Source of the DNA: Rhytidiadelphus loreus
Taxonomy: Eukaryota > Streptophyta > Bryopsida > Hypnales > Hylocomiaceae
NCBI GenBank assembly: GCA_947034895.1
Contig: OX344764.1
Location: forward strand, 66,941,348 to 67,005,347
DNA: 64,000 bases
Direction of reading: 5' to 3'
In this document: positions 23,350-34,663 of the stretch, piece by piece
How the letters are laid out: each line of letters starts with the position of its first letter
How positions within the stretch are numbered: position 1 is the first letter of the stretch
The notes under the pieces: generated by a model
What the model saw: only the letters and a program-made list of their open reading frames with translations
What the model was told of the DNA's origin: nothing
Databases searched by the model: none
Position numbers and translations under genes: made by a program

Positions 23350-23807
23350 TTGAATAGAAAGAGGTCACCATTGCAAAGGGCATTGTAGAGTATTGTCAAA
23401 GCAACCTCCCAAAGTGTTATGTGCCAAAAACGTTTGTATTCAATTACTTGCTTAAAATCTCAACAAGAAAGGTATAGAAGTTCAAACTTTGGGAGGATGC
23501 AAAATCTTTGAATCAATCTTCTTCCATCTAATCAGGGAACATCAAGTTGTAATGCATGGTGGGCTTGTGAAGCTTGTAAATTCTTTTTTCTTGTTGTAAA
23601 TTAAATGACAATGCCGTTATACATTACCATGTTTCCACTTGTAATTGCCTTGAGAATGTGTGATATTTTGTACTTGTAATCTAATTGAACAACTTCCACA
23701 TTTCAAGTTGTGAATACAACATTTGGAGATGCTTCTTACACTTTACAAAAAATTAGAGGATAGCATGTCATTAGCTTATTAAAGTAAATGACAACCACAC
23801 TAGAGGA
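23350..23807 (+). pseudogene. Pseudogene copy of the AAE last exon and 3' UTR
   Basis: Aligns with 17,336-17,797 of the intact gene: the exon part (EYCQSNLPKCYVPKT..., then a frame-breaking TAG where GTACAG stands in the gene, then QSSSI) is followed by matching 3' UTR. The 3' UTR match includes ATGGTGGGC.TGTGAAGCTTGT, ACATTTGGAGA.GC and AAAAATTAGAGGATAG. The coding part has stops and lost the SKL frame. A 31-bp piece of the 3' UTR (23,669-23,699) is inverted relative to 17,645-17,675. The copy stops abruptly at ~23,807; its continuation is at 40,976. Confidence 0.9.
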
Positions 23808-26604
23808 GTAGTATAGACTAACTTAGATAATCCAATTAGAAAAAATAAAATCTAGTATAGAGTTCATTCAAAGAGGGAAGATAAATAGGATTGCTACTAA
23901 GTATTTCCACTTTGAATCATTGCAACCAAAAGTAAGAGTATGTTCTTCCAACTTGAATAATGTGAATTCCTCGCAAGTTAAGCTAATTCCAAATTTGTCA
24001 CTCCACTCTTAAAGGCCAAGAGGGTATAGAATCTCCCAATTTATTCTATTTTTAATCTTTGTTCCAAGCTTTTCTCCAAATGGAAAAGCTACAATCAACT
24101 TAGAAACATATCTTTATTCCATCATTCAGCAACTCTGACTCTGGTGTCTTTACTCATCCAATTTGGTTTCATTTTCACTGCATTGATTTATTTTCCATCA
24201 CTAGAATACTTGGAACTTTAACATTTGAATCAGTTTTGACATTCTTAAAGCATGCCCACCCATCTGTCAAAATGGATGACTTCTTGAGAGTGGCTTGCAA
24301 AACTACCCCACCCGTTTGCCAAAATGGATGAACTATTTAAGAGGCCCACCTCTTAATTGCCTGCAGTCTCTAAAATAGGTTCGTTTGCCAACCAAAGCCC
24401 AACTTACAAACCGCATACAACAAAAATTGACGCACCTAATTTTCCAACAAGCATGGACTTACTAAGGTGAAAGTATTTCAGAAATACAACCTTTGAATTC
24501 TAATCAATTATATTTTTTCAATGAAAAGTTCTCGTTAAGAAGATGATTATTTTCTGAACACCATTTGTACTACGACTATGGTAGGAGCACCGATTATCAA
24601 CTAGGGATGGGTATCTGACTTGTAGGATACCGCTATTTCCGGCCAGGCAAAACTTCTCTATGAATCATATTTAGAAGTCTTGTTTTAATAACATGCACAA
24701 TATGTGAGGCTGAAGGGACCAATTGCTAAATGTCACGTATTACAGGATTGCAAGAAACACTTGTCCTATTTTGTATCCCCTTGACTTTAGACATGTAGTT
24801 TTTTGCTCATAACTTTTGCATCACTTTTCCGTTTTTGATGAAACTTGAAGTGAAGGTACATGTGGTAGTTTAAGATGTTGAGTAATTTTTTGGAATTTTA
24901 AAAATTGTTTTATTATTTTTAAATAGCCCCCAATTGGATATCTACCTTGGCCATTTTGGGGGGTTGTAGTACTATTGCTGACCCAAAAATAAGAATTTGA
25001 AGCTCAAAATTGGTATACAAGGACTTATACTAAAGTTACACAATTTCTCCGAAGGATTTCTAAAAATAGTAAACTTTCCACCCTCCACATGTGCTCAAAG
25101 TGCACTACCTTGTGCAAGTGCAGAGAACACAATTTTATTGGAATTTCATTTTTAGAAAATATTTAAAAATTTTAAATTTAAAAAAAAAAAACCCGTTTTT
25201 TTCTAACTTAGAGATGCTCCTTCTCAACCATTTTTATCTTTGAAAAAGTGTCTATTTTTATGGTATTTTCCATCACTCTTTGAGTGTGTTTAACTTTTAG
25301 AGATAAGTTTTTTTTGTCTTGAATTTTCACACTTATACTTTTTAGAATGCTTTACAAATTATCCATATTTTATTTCATTTAAAAAAAAAATTATTCCAAA
25401 AGTTCACAATACTCCAGTACTATGGCTGTTTGAGCCAAAATTGACAGGTGTTTCTTGCAACGACCCTACAACATTTATTATTTTGAAATTTGTACACATG
25501 AGTAGTAACTGGTCTCCCCTATGAGTGGGATTGCAAGACTCTAGATGTCATGTACTGGTTTGGAACACTTTTTGCCTTCTAAAATTCACAAAAATTTCAG
25601 ATTTGCAAATAAAATTCTGAAAATTTTGCAATCCCAATATTTTCTATCTCCCTACACAAGAAAAAATTCAAACATACCCAAATGCTCACCATTTGTTCCA
25701 TAGATGCTTAAATGATTAGATATGGATGGTCCAACCATAGTTTAGGGTTGTAAGTGTGATCGATTTAGTTCTCTAATTCTCTAATTTACAACTTTTGGGA
25801 AGAAGTTACAAAATTTCCAGTTTGGAAAAAGTAAAAGAAATTCAATTGGAAAGAAATCACATAATTTCTTTGCAGATTATAGAAATGCTCAACCAAAAAT
25901 TACCAAAAATCACCTTGCTAGTGGCTGCTTAACAAGTTATGGGTGAGGCAAAGCATTCCAACCCAATTTGCAAAGTGCATGGCCTCCCATTTTGCAAGCC
26001 AAATCACCACCGCATTTTGCAAGACAGGTGGTGATTTTCTTAGAAGCACAATTTTATTTCACATAGCATTAGAAGAGATTTCCGGCCACAAGAAGGCCGT
26101 TTTAGGCTTGTTCCCTTGGTTGTGAACCAGACATACGCAATCAGAATAAAATACAATTTAAAAACAATTAAAAAAATATCAAAATATCAAAATATCAAAA
26201 ATAATTATTTTATTTTATTTTACAAAAAAATAAAATTTAAATAAAATATTAAAATTTGATGTGGCTAAACTTTGGCCACATTAGACTGCACATGTGGCTG
26301 AATTCACAGAGCTAATAAGAGACTCTTCGGGAATCATTCAAACTTTATAACTCACAACTTGACTTCACTCACGCATTTAATGCATCAACCACAATCACCA
26401 GGTTAACACACATTTTACACAACTCACTGCACTTTAAATACAACTTGGCCTGTAAATACTGATTAGGACTCACCACGACCATCAAACATGAACACTTCTC
26501 AATTATCACAACACTTCATCACATGAGAGAACACATAGACTGCACATCTATATTCATACTATGACTGGGCTCGCATATTCAAACTACCAATTTGGAAAAC
26601 ATTC
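23808..26604. other. Left part of DNA separating the two halves of the AAE-flank paralogue
   Basis: No gene seen. Together with 40,235-40,975 it makes ~3.5 kb of sequence absent from the master copy, into which the large hAT inserted. It includes the inverted-end element at 24,744-25,467 and a CATTAGAAGAGATTT-type end at ~26,067. Its own termini and duplication could not be fixed. Confidence 0.5.
24744..25467. mobile_element. Possible DNA element with ~22-bp inverted ends
   Basis: AGGATTGCAAGAAACACTTGTC at the left is repeated inverted at the right (reverse complement AGGGTCGTTGCAAGAAACAC then CTGTC). The interior is AT-rich with TCATAACTTTTGCATCA and homopolymers. No target duplication seen. 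Confidence 0.5.
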
Positions 26605-26612
26605 TCTGTACC
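26605..26612. repeat. Left 8-bp target-site duplication of the large hAT
   Basis: TCTGTACC directly before CAGGGTTGTC; the identical octamer follows the right end at 40,227-40,234. Confidence 0.95.
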
Positions 26613-27080
26613 CAGGGTTGTCTATCCGGACGTGACGTTGGCTTTTTACGTCCGGATGTCATGACGCGTCCTGACGCGTCAGAGCCCGTCGCCGATACTG
26701 ACGAGACCATCCGCGGCGCGGATGAAGTCTGTCCAGTCTGCGACGGCGTCGGGCCGTCTCCTGGACGGTCATTCCGTCGCCGAATGGACATCCGTCTCTT
26801 GGACGGAGAGCCCATCTGTCCCCTGGACGGTCAGCCGTCCCCTAGATGGAGAGCCCGTCTCTGGACGAAGAGGTCGTCTCCTGGACGGAATTCTCGTCTC
26901 CAGGACGGTAATCCGTCCCCTGGACGCGAATCCGTCCTCTGAACGGGAAACCGTCCACAGGACGGGAATCCGTCCCGTCCCCTGGACCGGAATATCGCTG
27001 GACGGGACAGTCGCCGCTTGGACGGTTTAGGGTGCGGGGCTGCGGGTTTAGGGTCCACCCCATCAGCCGGATGTCCGTCC
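26613..27080. repeat. Left subterminal GGACGG array
   Basis: Dense GGACGG/CCGTCC and TGACG motifs, in the second half with a period near 19-20 bp (CCGTCCCCTGGACGGNA pattern). Very CpG-rich against AT-rich surroundings. The open frames across it on both strands are repeat artefacts. Likely roles: transposase binding and promoter of the following transposase gene (inferred). Confidence 0.85.
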
Positions 27081-27087
27081 AGCTGGG

Positions 27088-27117
27088 TTTAGGGTTTAGG
27101 GTTTTAGGGTTTTAGGG
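27088..27117 (+). repeat. Telomere-like TTTAGGG/TTTTAGGG run
   Basis: GGGTTTAGGGTTTAGGGTTT followed by TTAGGG units, between the left array and the transposase gene. Related units occur at 27,028-27,055 and, in reverse, at 33,407-33,432 inside the same element. Confidence 0.75.
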
Positions 27118-27354
27118 AGGGCTTCAAGGTGTATATTAAGGACTTCCGCCTATTCAAGATTACTTTCCCTTGCTGATTTTGCCTTTCATGTCTTGGTTGG
27201 AGTACAACCATTGCGGTAGAGCGAAGTCCAAGAAGAGTGTGTTGTGGTGGCACTTGTTGTGAGAGCAACAAGTGTTGTTGCCACATCACATTTCAAACAG
27301 AATACTAATCTTTTTTTTGGTGCAGGGGCAGGTAGAGGAGGATAGATAAGAGCA

Positions 27355-28650
27355 ATGGGTGGAGGAAGATCACAGTGGGAACCTTGGTACACACTACAGC
27401 CAGATGGAAAAGTTGCTTGCAAGTTTTGCGAAACTTTGCTAAGCTACCGAAAGGATCGGTTGCTTTTCCATTTGGGATACAGACGAAACGACACTGTCCA
27501 GGGAGTGAGGGCGTGCACTAAAGTCAATGCAGCCGTGAAGGTAATGTTTTGGAATTGTGGAGGACATATACCTACGGACACTTTGCATGGACCTGGACGC
27601 GACGTGGAAGTGACATCACCATCAACGATACTACCAAGTGTAGTACGTGGCGAGCAACAAGTTGATGCTTCAATCTCAGCAAATGATGGAGGAGAAAACA
27701 CTGGGGGGCAAAGCTCTCAAGTACGATCATCGGAGGCGCCCATTCCTAATTTGACCCACAGTCGATCGATGAGGCAATTGTCTGTACAAGATGGAATGAA
27801 CGCATCAAACAAGCAAGTACTAGACAAGAAGTGGGCTAAGTTTTTCTATGAAGCCAATATACCATTCAATGTAGTGAGGCATCCTGCTTTTTTGGATGCA
27901 GTGAAATCAACATCGGAATCGAGAGTTGGCTACAAACCTCCAGCGTACCATGCACTTCGTACAAAGCTCATAAAATCTACAAAAGATGAAGTGGCAGCAA
28001 TTGTAGCAGAGAAGACAAGGGCACCAATCCACAAGTATGGCGTTACAATATGCTCTGATGGATGGGATAATGTGACACATCGACCATTGATGAATGTCAT
28101 GTTGGCATGTACAAGTGGAGAGGTATTTCTTGGATCGATAGATACAACAGGCGAATGCAAAGATGCTACTTACGTGGCTAATTGCATGGGTGATTACATT
28201 GACGGGGTAGGGGCACAGAACGTGGTACAAGTTTGTACAGACAATGCAGCAAACATGTTGGCCGCTGGCGCTCTGTTAATGCGTAGATTTCCACACATAT
28301 ATTTTCAAGGATGTTCAGCACATGCACTTGACCTTCTACTTGAAGATTGGGGAAAACAAGATTGGGGCCAACGACCTCTTCGGACGTTGTCTTCTATAGC
28401 TCGACCACAACGAAACCGCAATGATGAGGCCTCCAGCGAAAGTGATAGTGCACCATCCAATCATTCCAATGATGATGGTGCATCCATCGGTGGTACTATA
28501 GGTGAAGATGGTGAGGTTCCAGGAGATAGTGATTACAGGGGGCCGGTGCCTCGACAAGGTCCACTCGAAGAAATTGGTGGTAATGAACCAATAGTACAAG
28601 AAACAAATGCAAATACTTTTGTGCGCATTCTTAGGCATGGAAGACGTTGA
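27355..28650 (+). CDS. hAT transposase-like protein, DUF659 type, internally shortened (431 aa)
   Basis: The ATG follows an apparent 5'-UTR intron acceptor (T-run then GGTGCAG). Residues ~8-55 form a BED-like zinc finger (CKFC at 22-25, H39, C54). Residues ~158-335 match the DUF659 domain of plant hAT transposases: AKFFYEANIPFNVV, GYKPPAYHALR, CSDGWDN (Asp235), CTDNAAN (Asp296), GCSAHALDLLLED. These Asp residues stand where hAT enzymes keep the first two catalytic acids. After LLLEDWGK the protein jumps to RPLRTLSSIARPQRNRND and an acidic Ser-rich tail. The region with the third catalytic acid and the hATC dimerisation domain is missing. A near repeat AAGATTGGGG at the join (28,344-28,368) suggests deletion by short homology. 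Probably inactive as transposase but may still bind DNA. Confidence 0.85.
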   Translation: MGGGRSQWEPWYTLQPDGKVACKFCETLLSYRKDRLLFHLGYRRNDTVQGVRACTKVNAAVKVMFWNCGGHIPTDTLHGPGRDVEVTSPSTILPSVVRGEQQVDASISANDGGENTGGQSSQVRSSEAPIPNLTHSRSMRQLSVQDGMNASNKQVLDKKWAKFFYEANIPFNVVRHPAFLDAVKSTSESRVGYKPPAYHALRTKLIKSTKDEVAAIVAEKTRAPIHKYGVTICSDGWDNVTHRPLMNVMLACTSGEVFLGSIDTTGECKDATYVANCMGDYIDGVGAQNVVQVCTDNAANMLAAGALLMRRFPHIYFQGCSAHALDLLLEDWGKQDWGQRPLRTLSSIARPQRNRNDEASSESDSAPSNHSNDDGASIGGTIGEDGEVPGDSDYRGPVPRQGPLEEIGGNEPIVQETNANTFVRILRHGRR

Positions 28651-30000
28651 ATGTTTTTGAAATGACAATAGGGTCTTCACATTTTCAAATGCAAATTTTT
28701 TAGAGGCTCAATACCTTGCATATTGAAATCAGCATTAATATTAAATATGACTTAGGTTCCTTTCATTCTCATGGAACTATTTACCCCTAAAGTCCCAAAG
28801 TCATTACAGAAAAAGAGATGCAAAACTGTTTTTTCTCTTGCATTTGCCTCAACATGTGGAAAAAAATGTTTTTTACCATATCTAACCGTAAGATCTTGTA
28901 CTTCACATGTTTTTTATCACGTGGAAAAAATTTCATGAAGTTTGACCGAATAGATTGAAAGATATTAGCATTCAAACTTGGAAGAACTAGTTTTCTGAAT
29001 GCGGTCTTTGCAATTTCAAATTAACTTTCACTACGATTTATGGAAAATTAGGCCTCTGGAGTTTGGAGCAATATTGTTTTTGAATTTTTTTTTGTGAATA
29101 CGAAAGAATCGATGTCTAAATTTGAAAGAGTTATTGCAATTGAAAACTCAATGTGTTAAAATCCAAATAACACAATCTGACAGTCTAGTGTTTTTTTCAT
29201 GTATGTTTTCTTTTTTTCAAATTTAATTTAAATTAAAATTCTAAAACTATGTTTTTCATTCATTCCTTCGTTTACGACTTTATGGTAAGAGTTTCCGGTT
29301 ATTCTGATACATATTCTAATTGATAAAATTTGATTTCCACGTTTAGCTTTATAAAATCACAATAAATTCATTTTTCCATTAATTTTGCTGAAAAAAATAA
29401 AATAAATTTAAAATAAATTCTTACGAGTGGGGAGAAATATTAAAATATTATGCTGATTTTCAATAAAAATATAAATTTGGTTTGATAGTGAAATTTGACT
29501 TCAAGCCCGTCTTTGTGGTTGTTTATTAGTTTCGGGTGTGAAAACTAAAATAACCAATTGAAAATTGGTTCGACTAGAAATCTCTATTGATATTTGGACC
29601 TCTTGTAAAAAACTAAAAATTTAGAATCTCGTGAGTTGTTTTTTCTATTTTTACTTATTTATGGCACGAAGTGCAACAAAAATGATGACAATTACAATTG
29701 TGCACAAAACTAATTGGAATTTCTTATAATGATGTACAATTCAGAGTTTTTAGTACTAAAGATATAAGATTTTTGTTTAAACTCAATTTAAATGATAAAG
29801 TTAGGAAAGACAATAAGTTCTTTACAACTCAATGTTTTGGTAAAATACTTTTATATCTTTATATAAACCAAAATGAGTACAAAATGCATTGAAGCCACAA
29901 AGTGTGCTACATTGCTACGTATGTCCTCAAGCCTACATTATAATAACCGCATGTGCTAAGTAAACACTAACTTTGCAACTATATGGTAATACACTATTAT
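28651..30000. other. AT-rich spacer inside the hAT element
   Basis: No gene. It holds a module (28,888-28,985: AGATCTTGTACTTCACATG, TTTGACCGAATAGATTGAAA, TATTAGCATTCAAA) that recurs at 38,045-38,135 after the RING gene and in diverged form at 58,750-58,850 outside the element. Confidence 0.55.
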
Positions 30001-31680
30001 CTAATCTTCATTGCGCGCCTGCTCTTCTTGAAGGTCTTGTTCTTTGCGAGCCTCGCGATAGCAATCCACAGCTGGTGTCCAAAACGTTGGAGCACCACTT
30101 AGACGTTGCACGACGTATGTCACCGAGCGTTGTTGTAGTGGCTCCACCTTGCACAATTCACCCAACATGGTTTGAAATGCACCAAATGCCGTATGGTCCG
30201 GAATCATCTCTAGATTTCCACGATCTTTTTTCCATACCTTCATAGCCAATTTGCCTATGGAGTATCCATCTGTGTGTATACTAACACACGGTGGCTTAAC
30301 CCTGCGAGTAGGAGATGATGAAGTTCCTGTCTCTCCAGTCAAGTACATCAACTCAGGAGCCACCCACCAACGTTGCGCTCGGGTTGCCTGCAACTTCCTT
30401 GAACAATTGAATTGGTAAAGAGAAGGGGTTTCTTCGTTGATGCGGCTACCCATTCCCCAATCACATAGACCAATCCACACGGTTCTGCCATCATCATTCG
30501 GAAAATGAAGCATTATGTTCTCCGGTGTGATGTCGTTGTGCAATACAGAGCATTGTTGCACTGCATCCACAATGCAAATCATTGCCCACGCAAGTTCAGT
30601 GCGCTTGCGTCTATATGCCATGAGGCGTTTCATGGCTTGCATTGTTTGTGGAGTTGCATCGTAAGCCACCTCTCCAATTTCATCTAGATCTCGGTTCTTC
30701 TCATCTAGTGTAAACATGGCGCCGAGAGTACCGCCATTCCACCACTGCGAATAACACTCCATGGTCATATCATTTATAGCAAAGAATTTGATGACCCCTG
30801 GATGCTCGCATGGACATACCAATGCCTCGATGGACAACTTCTCCCTGGACTTTTTCAATTCATCCACGCGCAAAGCTGACTTCCCAGCTAATTCCATATT
30901 CTCCGGAATATGTTTTGAATTTTGAACACATACTTTGCGCACCCTCCCATGCCCCCCTTGTTTGCTATGGCCAGACAAAGGAACCACCACCACTCCGCGT
31001 TCAAGAAAAACCACTCCTCCTGCAGCCTGTTGACCAAAGGCCAAATTTTGACTTCGTTGAAACCACGGAGCGGAACGGATGTTGTTTGAAGACAGTCCAC
31101 GCATTGTTTCATGCCACCAATACACCTTCTTGTGCAACAAATTCAATGCTTGTTGTCTGGGCACTACACTCTTCTGAAAGCCTTTTATTTTTTCCGCAAC
31201 TTGGGCAAGGTTGAAGATACACGTTTGCACTTGTGACTCCAACCAATGATCGAAGCATTCTTTCGTGCGGTCTTCATGCCACTCATCCGCGCTCATTGTT
31301 GTCCAAAACATGTGGTGGAACTTTTGTTTTATGACATCCACTCCCTGTAATCCGCGCGAGACGTATGTTGTGTTCAACTGCGAAATCGAATACTGCTCAA
31401 AAAAATCCAACGCCACTTCATGCAATTTTCGCGTTGCACCCTTGCTTGGCCACTTCTCCGGATTTGTAGACTTGTGCCTCCTTCGGGTTTTTTTTTTCCC
31501 CTTCGAAGACTCTCCACCCCCCCCAGCAGCTGTGGCCCCTTCTGCAGCTACGGACCCTTCAGCAACTACGGCCTCTGAAACGGGCTCTGGTGATTCTGCA
31601 TCCAGGTCCATCATCGGTGCATTTCCAATACCTGTATACCAATCATCAACTTTTCTCTTTGAGAAATCTCGACCAGCCAT
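30001..31680 (-). CDS. Protein-kinase-like protein carried by the hAT element (559 aa)
   Basis: Single-exon ORF. I prefer ATG 31,678-31,680 (MAGRDFSKRKVDDW); an upstream in-frame ATG at 31,836 would add 52 residues in poor context. Residues 1-60 are low complexity (Ala/Glu/Gly); GKKKTRRRHK (~61-70) is a possible nuclear signal. A helical, Trp/His-rich region follows (~85-200). A kinase fold occupies ~235-530: Gly-rich GGHGRVRKV, AGKSALRV (candidate Lys), VLHNDITPENIML (catalytic loop, Asp383 and Asn388, with Asn in place of the usual Arg of HRD), CDWGMG (Asp407, DWG for DFG), APELMY (441-446), and HTDGYSIGKLAMKVW for helix F. Key acids are kept, so activity is possible. Substrate unknown. Closest kinase subfamily cannot be named by eye. 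Confidence 0.8.
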   Translation of the reverse strand: MAGRDFSKRKVDDWYTGIGNAPMMDLDAESPEPVSEAVVAEGSVAAEGATAAGGGGESSKGKKKTRRRHKSTNPEKWPSKGATRKLHEVALDFFEQYSISQLNTTYVSRGLQGVDVIKQKFHHMFWTTMSADEWHEDRTKECFDHWLESQVQTCIFNLAQVAEKIKGFQKSVVPRQQALNLLHKKVYWWHETMRGLSSNNIRSAPWFQRSQNLAFGQQAAGGVVFLERGVVVVPLSGHSKQGGHGRVRKVCVQNSKHIPENMELAGKSALRVDELKKSREKLSIEALVCPCEHPGVIKFFAINDMTMECYSQWWNGGTLGAMFTLDEKNRDLDEIGEVAYDATPQTMQAMKRLMAYRRKRTELAWAMICIVDAVQQCSVLHNDITPENIMLHFPNDDGRTVWIGLCDWGMGSRINEETPSLYQFNCSRKLQATRAQRWWVAPELMYLTGETGTSSSPTRRVKPPCVSIHTDGYSIGKLAMKVWKKDRGNLEMIPDHTAFGAFQTMLGELCKVEPLQQRSVTYVVQRLSGAPTFWTPAVDCYREARKEQDLQEEQARNED

Positions 31681-32290
31681 CGTGACAGTAACAAGTAACA
31701 AATAATCAAAATGATAGGAATTAGGAATTCGGCTTCCACAAAGTGAAAAACCGCCCCCCTTATTCCTCAAACCAGCCTCTACCCAGCACCCGCGCTCGCA
31801 AGCAAGGATTGCAACCAATCCAAGACAAGAGAGCACCGTCAGAGCAAGAGAGACTGTGGCGAAAGTACCCTAAAAACAATCTTTATATACCCATTTCACG
31901 TCGACGGAAAGGCCGTCGAGAGGACGGACAGGGCGTCCAGGGCCGTTTAGGGCCGTCCAGGGCGTCCAGAGGACGGGAAGGCCGTCTAGGGGGACAAGCC
32001 GTCCAGCCCGCGGACCAGTCATCGAGAGGACGGACGACCGTGCAGGGGCTGAGACCGTCCAGCCTAAACTCTGGGCGTCCAGAGGACGGGAAGTCCGTCC
32101 CCCCCCATGGACCAACCGTCCAGCGGGCTAGGCCGTCCAGAGGACGTGAAGACTTTCGAGAGACGGCACAGGTTGTCGAGAGGACAATCTGAATCTCGAG
32201 AGACGGAAAGCCCGTTGAGAGGACGGACAGGCCGTCGAGAGGAAGGGAAGGCCGTCAAGAGGGCGGGAAGGTCGTCGAGCGGGACGTTCG
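31681..32290. promoter_or_regulatory. Kinase gene upstream region with GGACGG array
   Basis: 31,911-32,290 is a run of GGACGG/CCGTCC/CCGTCGAG motifs spaced about 20 bp, ending close to the 5' side of the minus-strand kinase gene. The same kind of array precedes the other two genes of the element. Open frames in it are repeat artefacts. Confidence 0.75.
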
Positions 32291-34660
32291 AACAAGTGGA
32301 ATTCATTTCTAATCCTTGTTCCACGAATTTTTCATTTATGTGGTTCGGCACTCTCGGACTTGTCAGGACAGGTGTCCTTCCTCTCAATCGGGCATTAGTC
32401 TACGGGGGCGGGTAGTTTAGGAGTGCTAACTTAATGTATTTATTTGTTTCAATTAGAGGACAAATAAATACCAGGGATGACATTCAAATGCTGAAAACGA
32501 GGTTTACTGCTCATTTAGAATGGAATTCTATTTTGTTGCACGTAAATAATGGGAGATACATAGAAAAAAATCACCAAAGGTCAAATTGAAAACTTCTTAA
32601 TGTCGGTCCTTTAATGTTCTATTTGGATGTTCATGTTAACATTTGATTCATTCTATTGATTCTAATTGCACCCATTTTCACGAAAGTCGTTGGCATTGGG
32701 CAATGTTTTTATTCCCAAAACCTCAAAATCTCGCAATCCCTTAAAATAATTTATAATCTGTAGGGCTCAAATTTGAATTCAAATGAATTTTATCAATTAT
32801 ACGTAGAACAATTTCACCTTTGGAATTATTGTATTTTGATTCCATCCTTCCTTGCATGTAAGTGCACATGACAATTTAGTATTTTGTTGAATTTTAAACC
32901 CTATCTATACTAGTATACTCAATTCAAAGTCTCAATCGTACAAACATTCAATAACTTACTGAGAACGGATCAAATATACAAAGACCAAGACAAAAACAAC
33001 CCTCTAAATGCTCTAGTTAAAGGTAGTAAGATTAATACTCTAAAATGGTTAATTATCAAATAAGTGAAAGACCTCCTAAACAACATATGTCATATGCATA
33101 TCATTGATTCATGTAAAACATTGTTTCTTCTTTCCATTCATACATTACATAAAAAAAATGTAGCCCTATACATCTATACTTAAGAATGTTTTACCTTTTA
33201 CAGATATTGTTATGCCATTTTTTGGTGTCTTCAATATGTTTTCTAAAACTTTGAATTTAAATCATTAATCTATTTTTTTCCAATTCAAACTTCAAAGACT
33301 ACATCTTGATTGAGTTTTGCACTTGTAATGCCAACTACCGAAATGAAGGACATGTTTCGTAGTATCCGGTCCAACCTAGGTTTTGAAGTAAATCCTATAG
33401 GCTTATACCCTAAACCCTAAACCCTAAACCCTAGACGTTGTTGCAATTTTAAGAGAATTTGATGTTCAAGTTTATGTAACTATGACAAATAAGAGAGGAT
33501 TGGTGTAAGTCTGTAAGATAAAGGAAAAAAAAGGACGAATGGATTCTAATGTTCCATGTAGTTTTCCACACAAAGGGAAACTCTAAAAGACTAAAACAAT
33601 AACATAATAACATATGGCATTTGCCTTTTATTTTTATTCTCAAAATCAAAATGCAACATTGAGTACATGAACTTGACATTTTTGTGGTGCCTATATTTTT
33701 TTTATGGCTTCTAAATTATAATGCAACTAGCGGTGAATTACTATAGTTTTTCTTATGGATTGTTTATTAATTGCTTATGTAGTATCGTATGTTAGCCACT
33801 AAACTGACTGAAGTCGCAAGGCCTCTTTTGAGTCTTTTCCATACTAAATCTGAATAAATTGCCATTTCTAATTTTCTATAGCAAAGAATTAAAAAAAAAA
33901 TAATGTGTTTAGGCCTCTAAGGTGCACCTTTGCTTGTAGCATGTAGGATCTCATACTAGAGTACTAGACTAGTGTTCAATTGATCGGAAGAAATTTCACA
34001 AACTTGACCTATGTAGAATTGTAGATTGCAAGATATTTACAATAAACTTCACCCTCTGAACACCCAACGGCATCATTTAGTGCCAATTTAATGGCAGTTC
34101 AATCACTTCAATGACATGGAAAGAAGTTGGAAGCGTTCATTTCATTTTCTTGGGACCTACCATGTTGAGTTACAAAGTGTATCCAATTGATTTTGTAGTC
34201 TTTCCAATATTTGCCTCCAAGTAATTCCGAGTTTAGAAAAAATAAAAAATAAAAAATATGCTCCTTTAGTGTATTTTAGGAAGTTGTTGCTCCTTACTCT
34301 AAATCTAAGATTTCTCCCCAAAATTGATATTTTGGGAGTTTGAGTCTAACTATCAAACAAAAGGTCCTTTTCTCTAGTTCCTATTTTATGTAAAATCCCC
34401 CAACACAACCCTAAATTGAAATTTCATTATTGCGATTTGAACTTCGAATGTGTTTTTAATGTCTACTACATTGAGTACAAAACAAATATATCATGAAATG
34501 GAAATTAAGTTTACACTATGATGAATTCTAATGTCATTGTCCTTGTGATATATACACATGGTGAAAAATTGAAAATCTGAAAATTACTTTTCTATTTAAC
34601 GTGATTTTGTCAAAACTTCCACCCTGAACCAATTTAAAAAAAAAAAAAAAATTTATATAT
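32291..34660. other. AT-rich internal spacer of the hAT element
   Basis: 2.4 kb with no gene recognised. It contains a reverse telomere-like run (ACCCTAAACCCTAAACCC at 33,407-33,432). Confidence 0.5.
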
Positions 34661-34663
34661 TGT

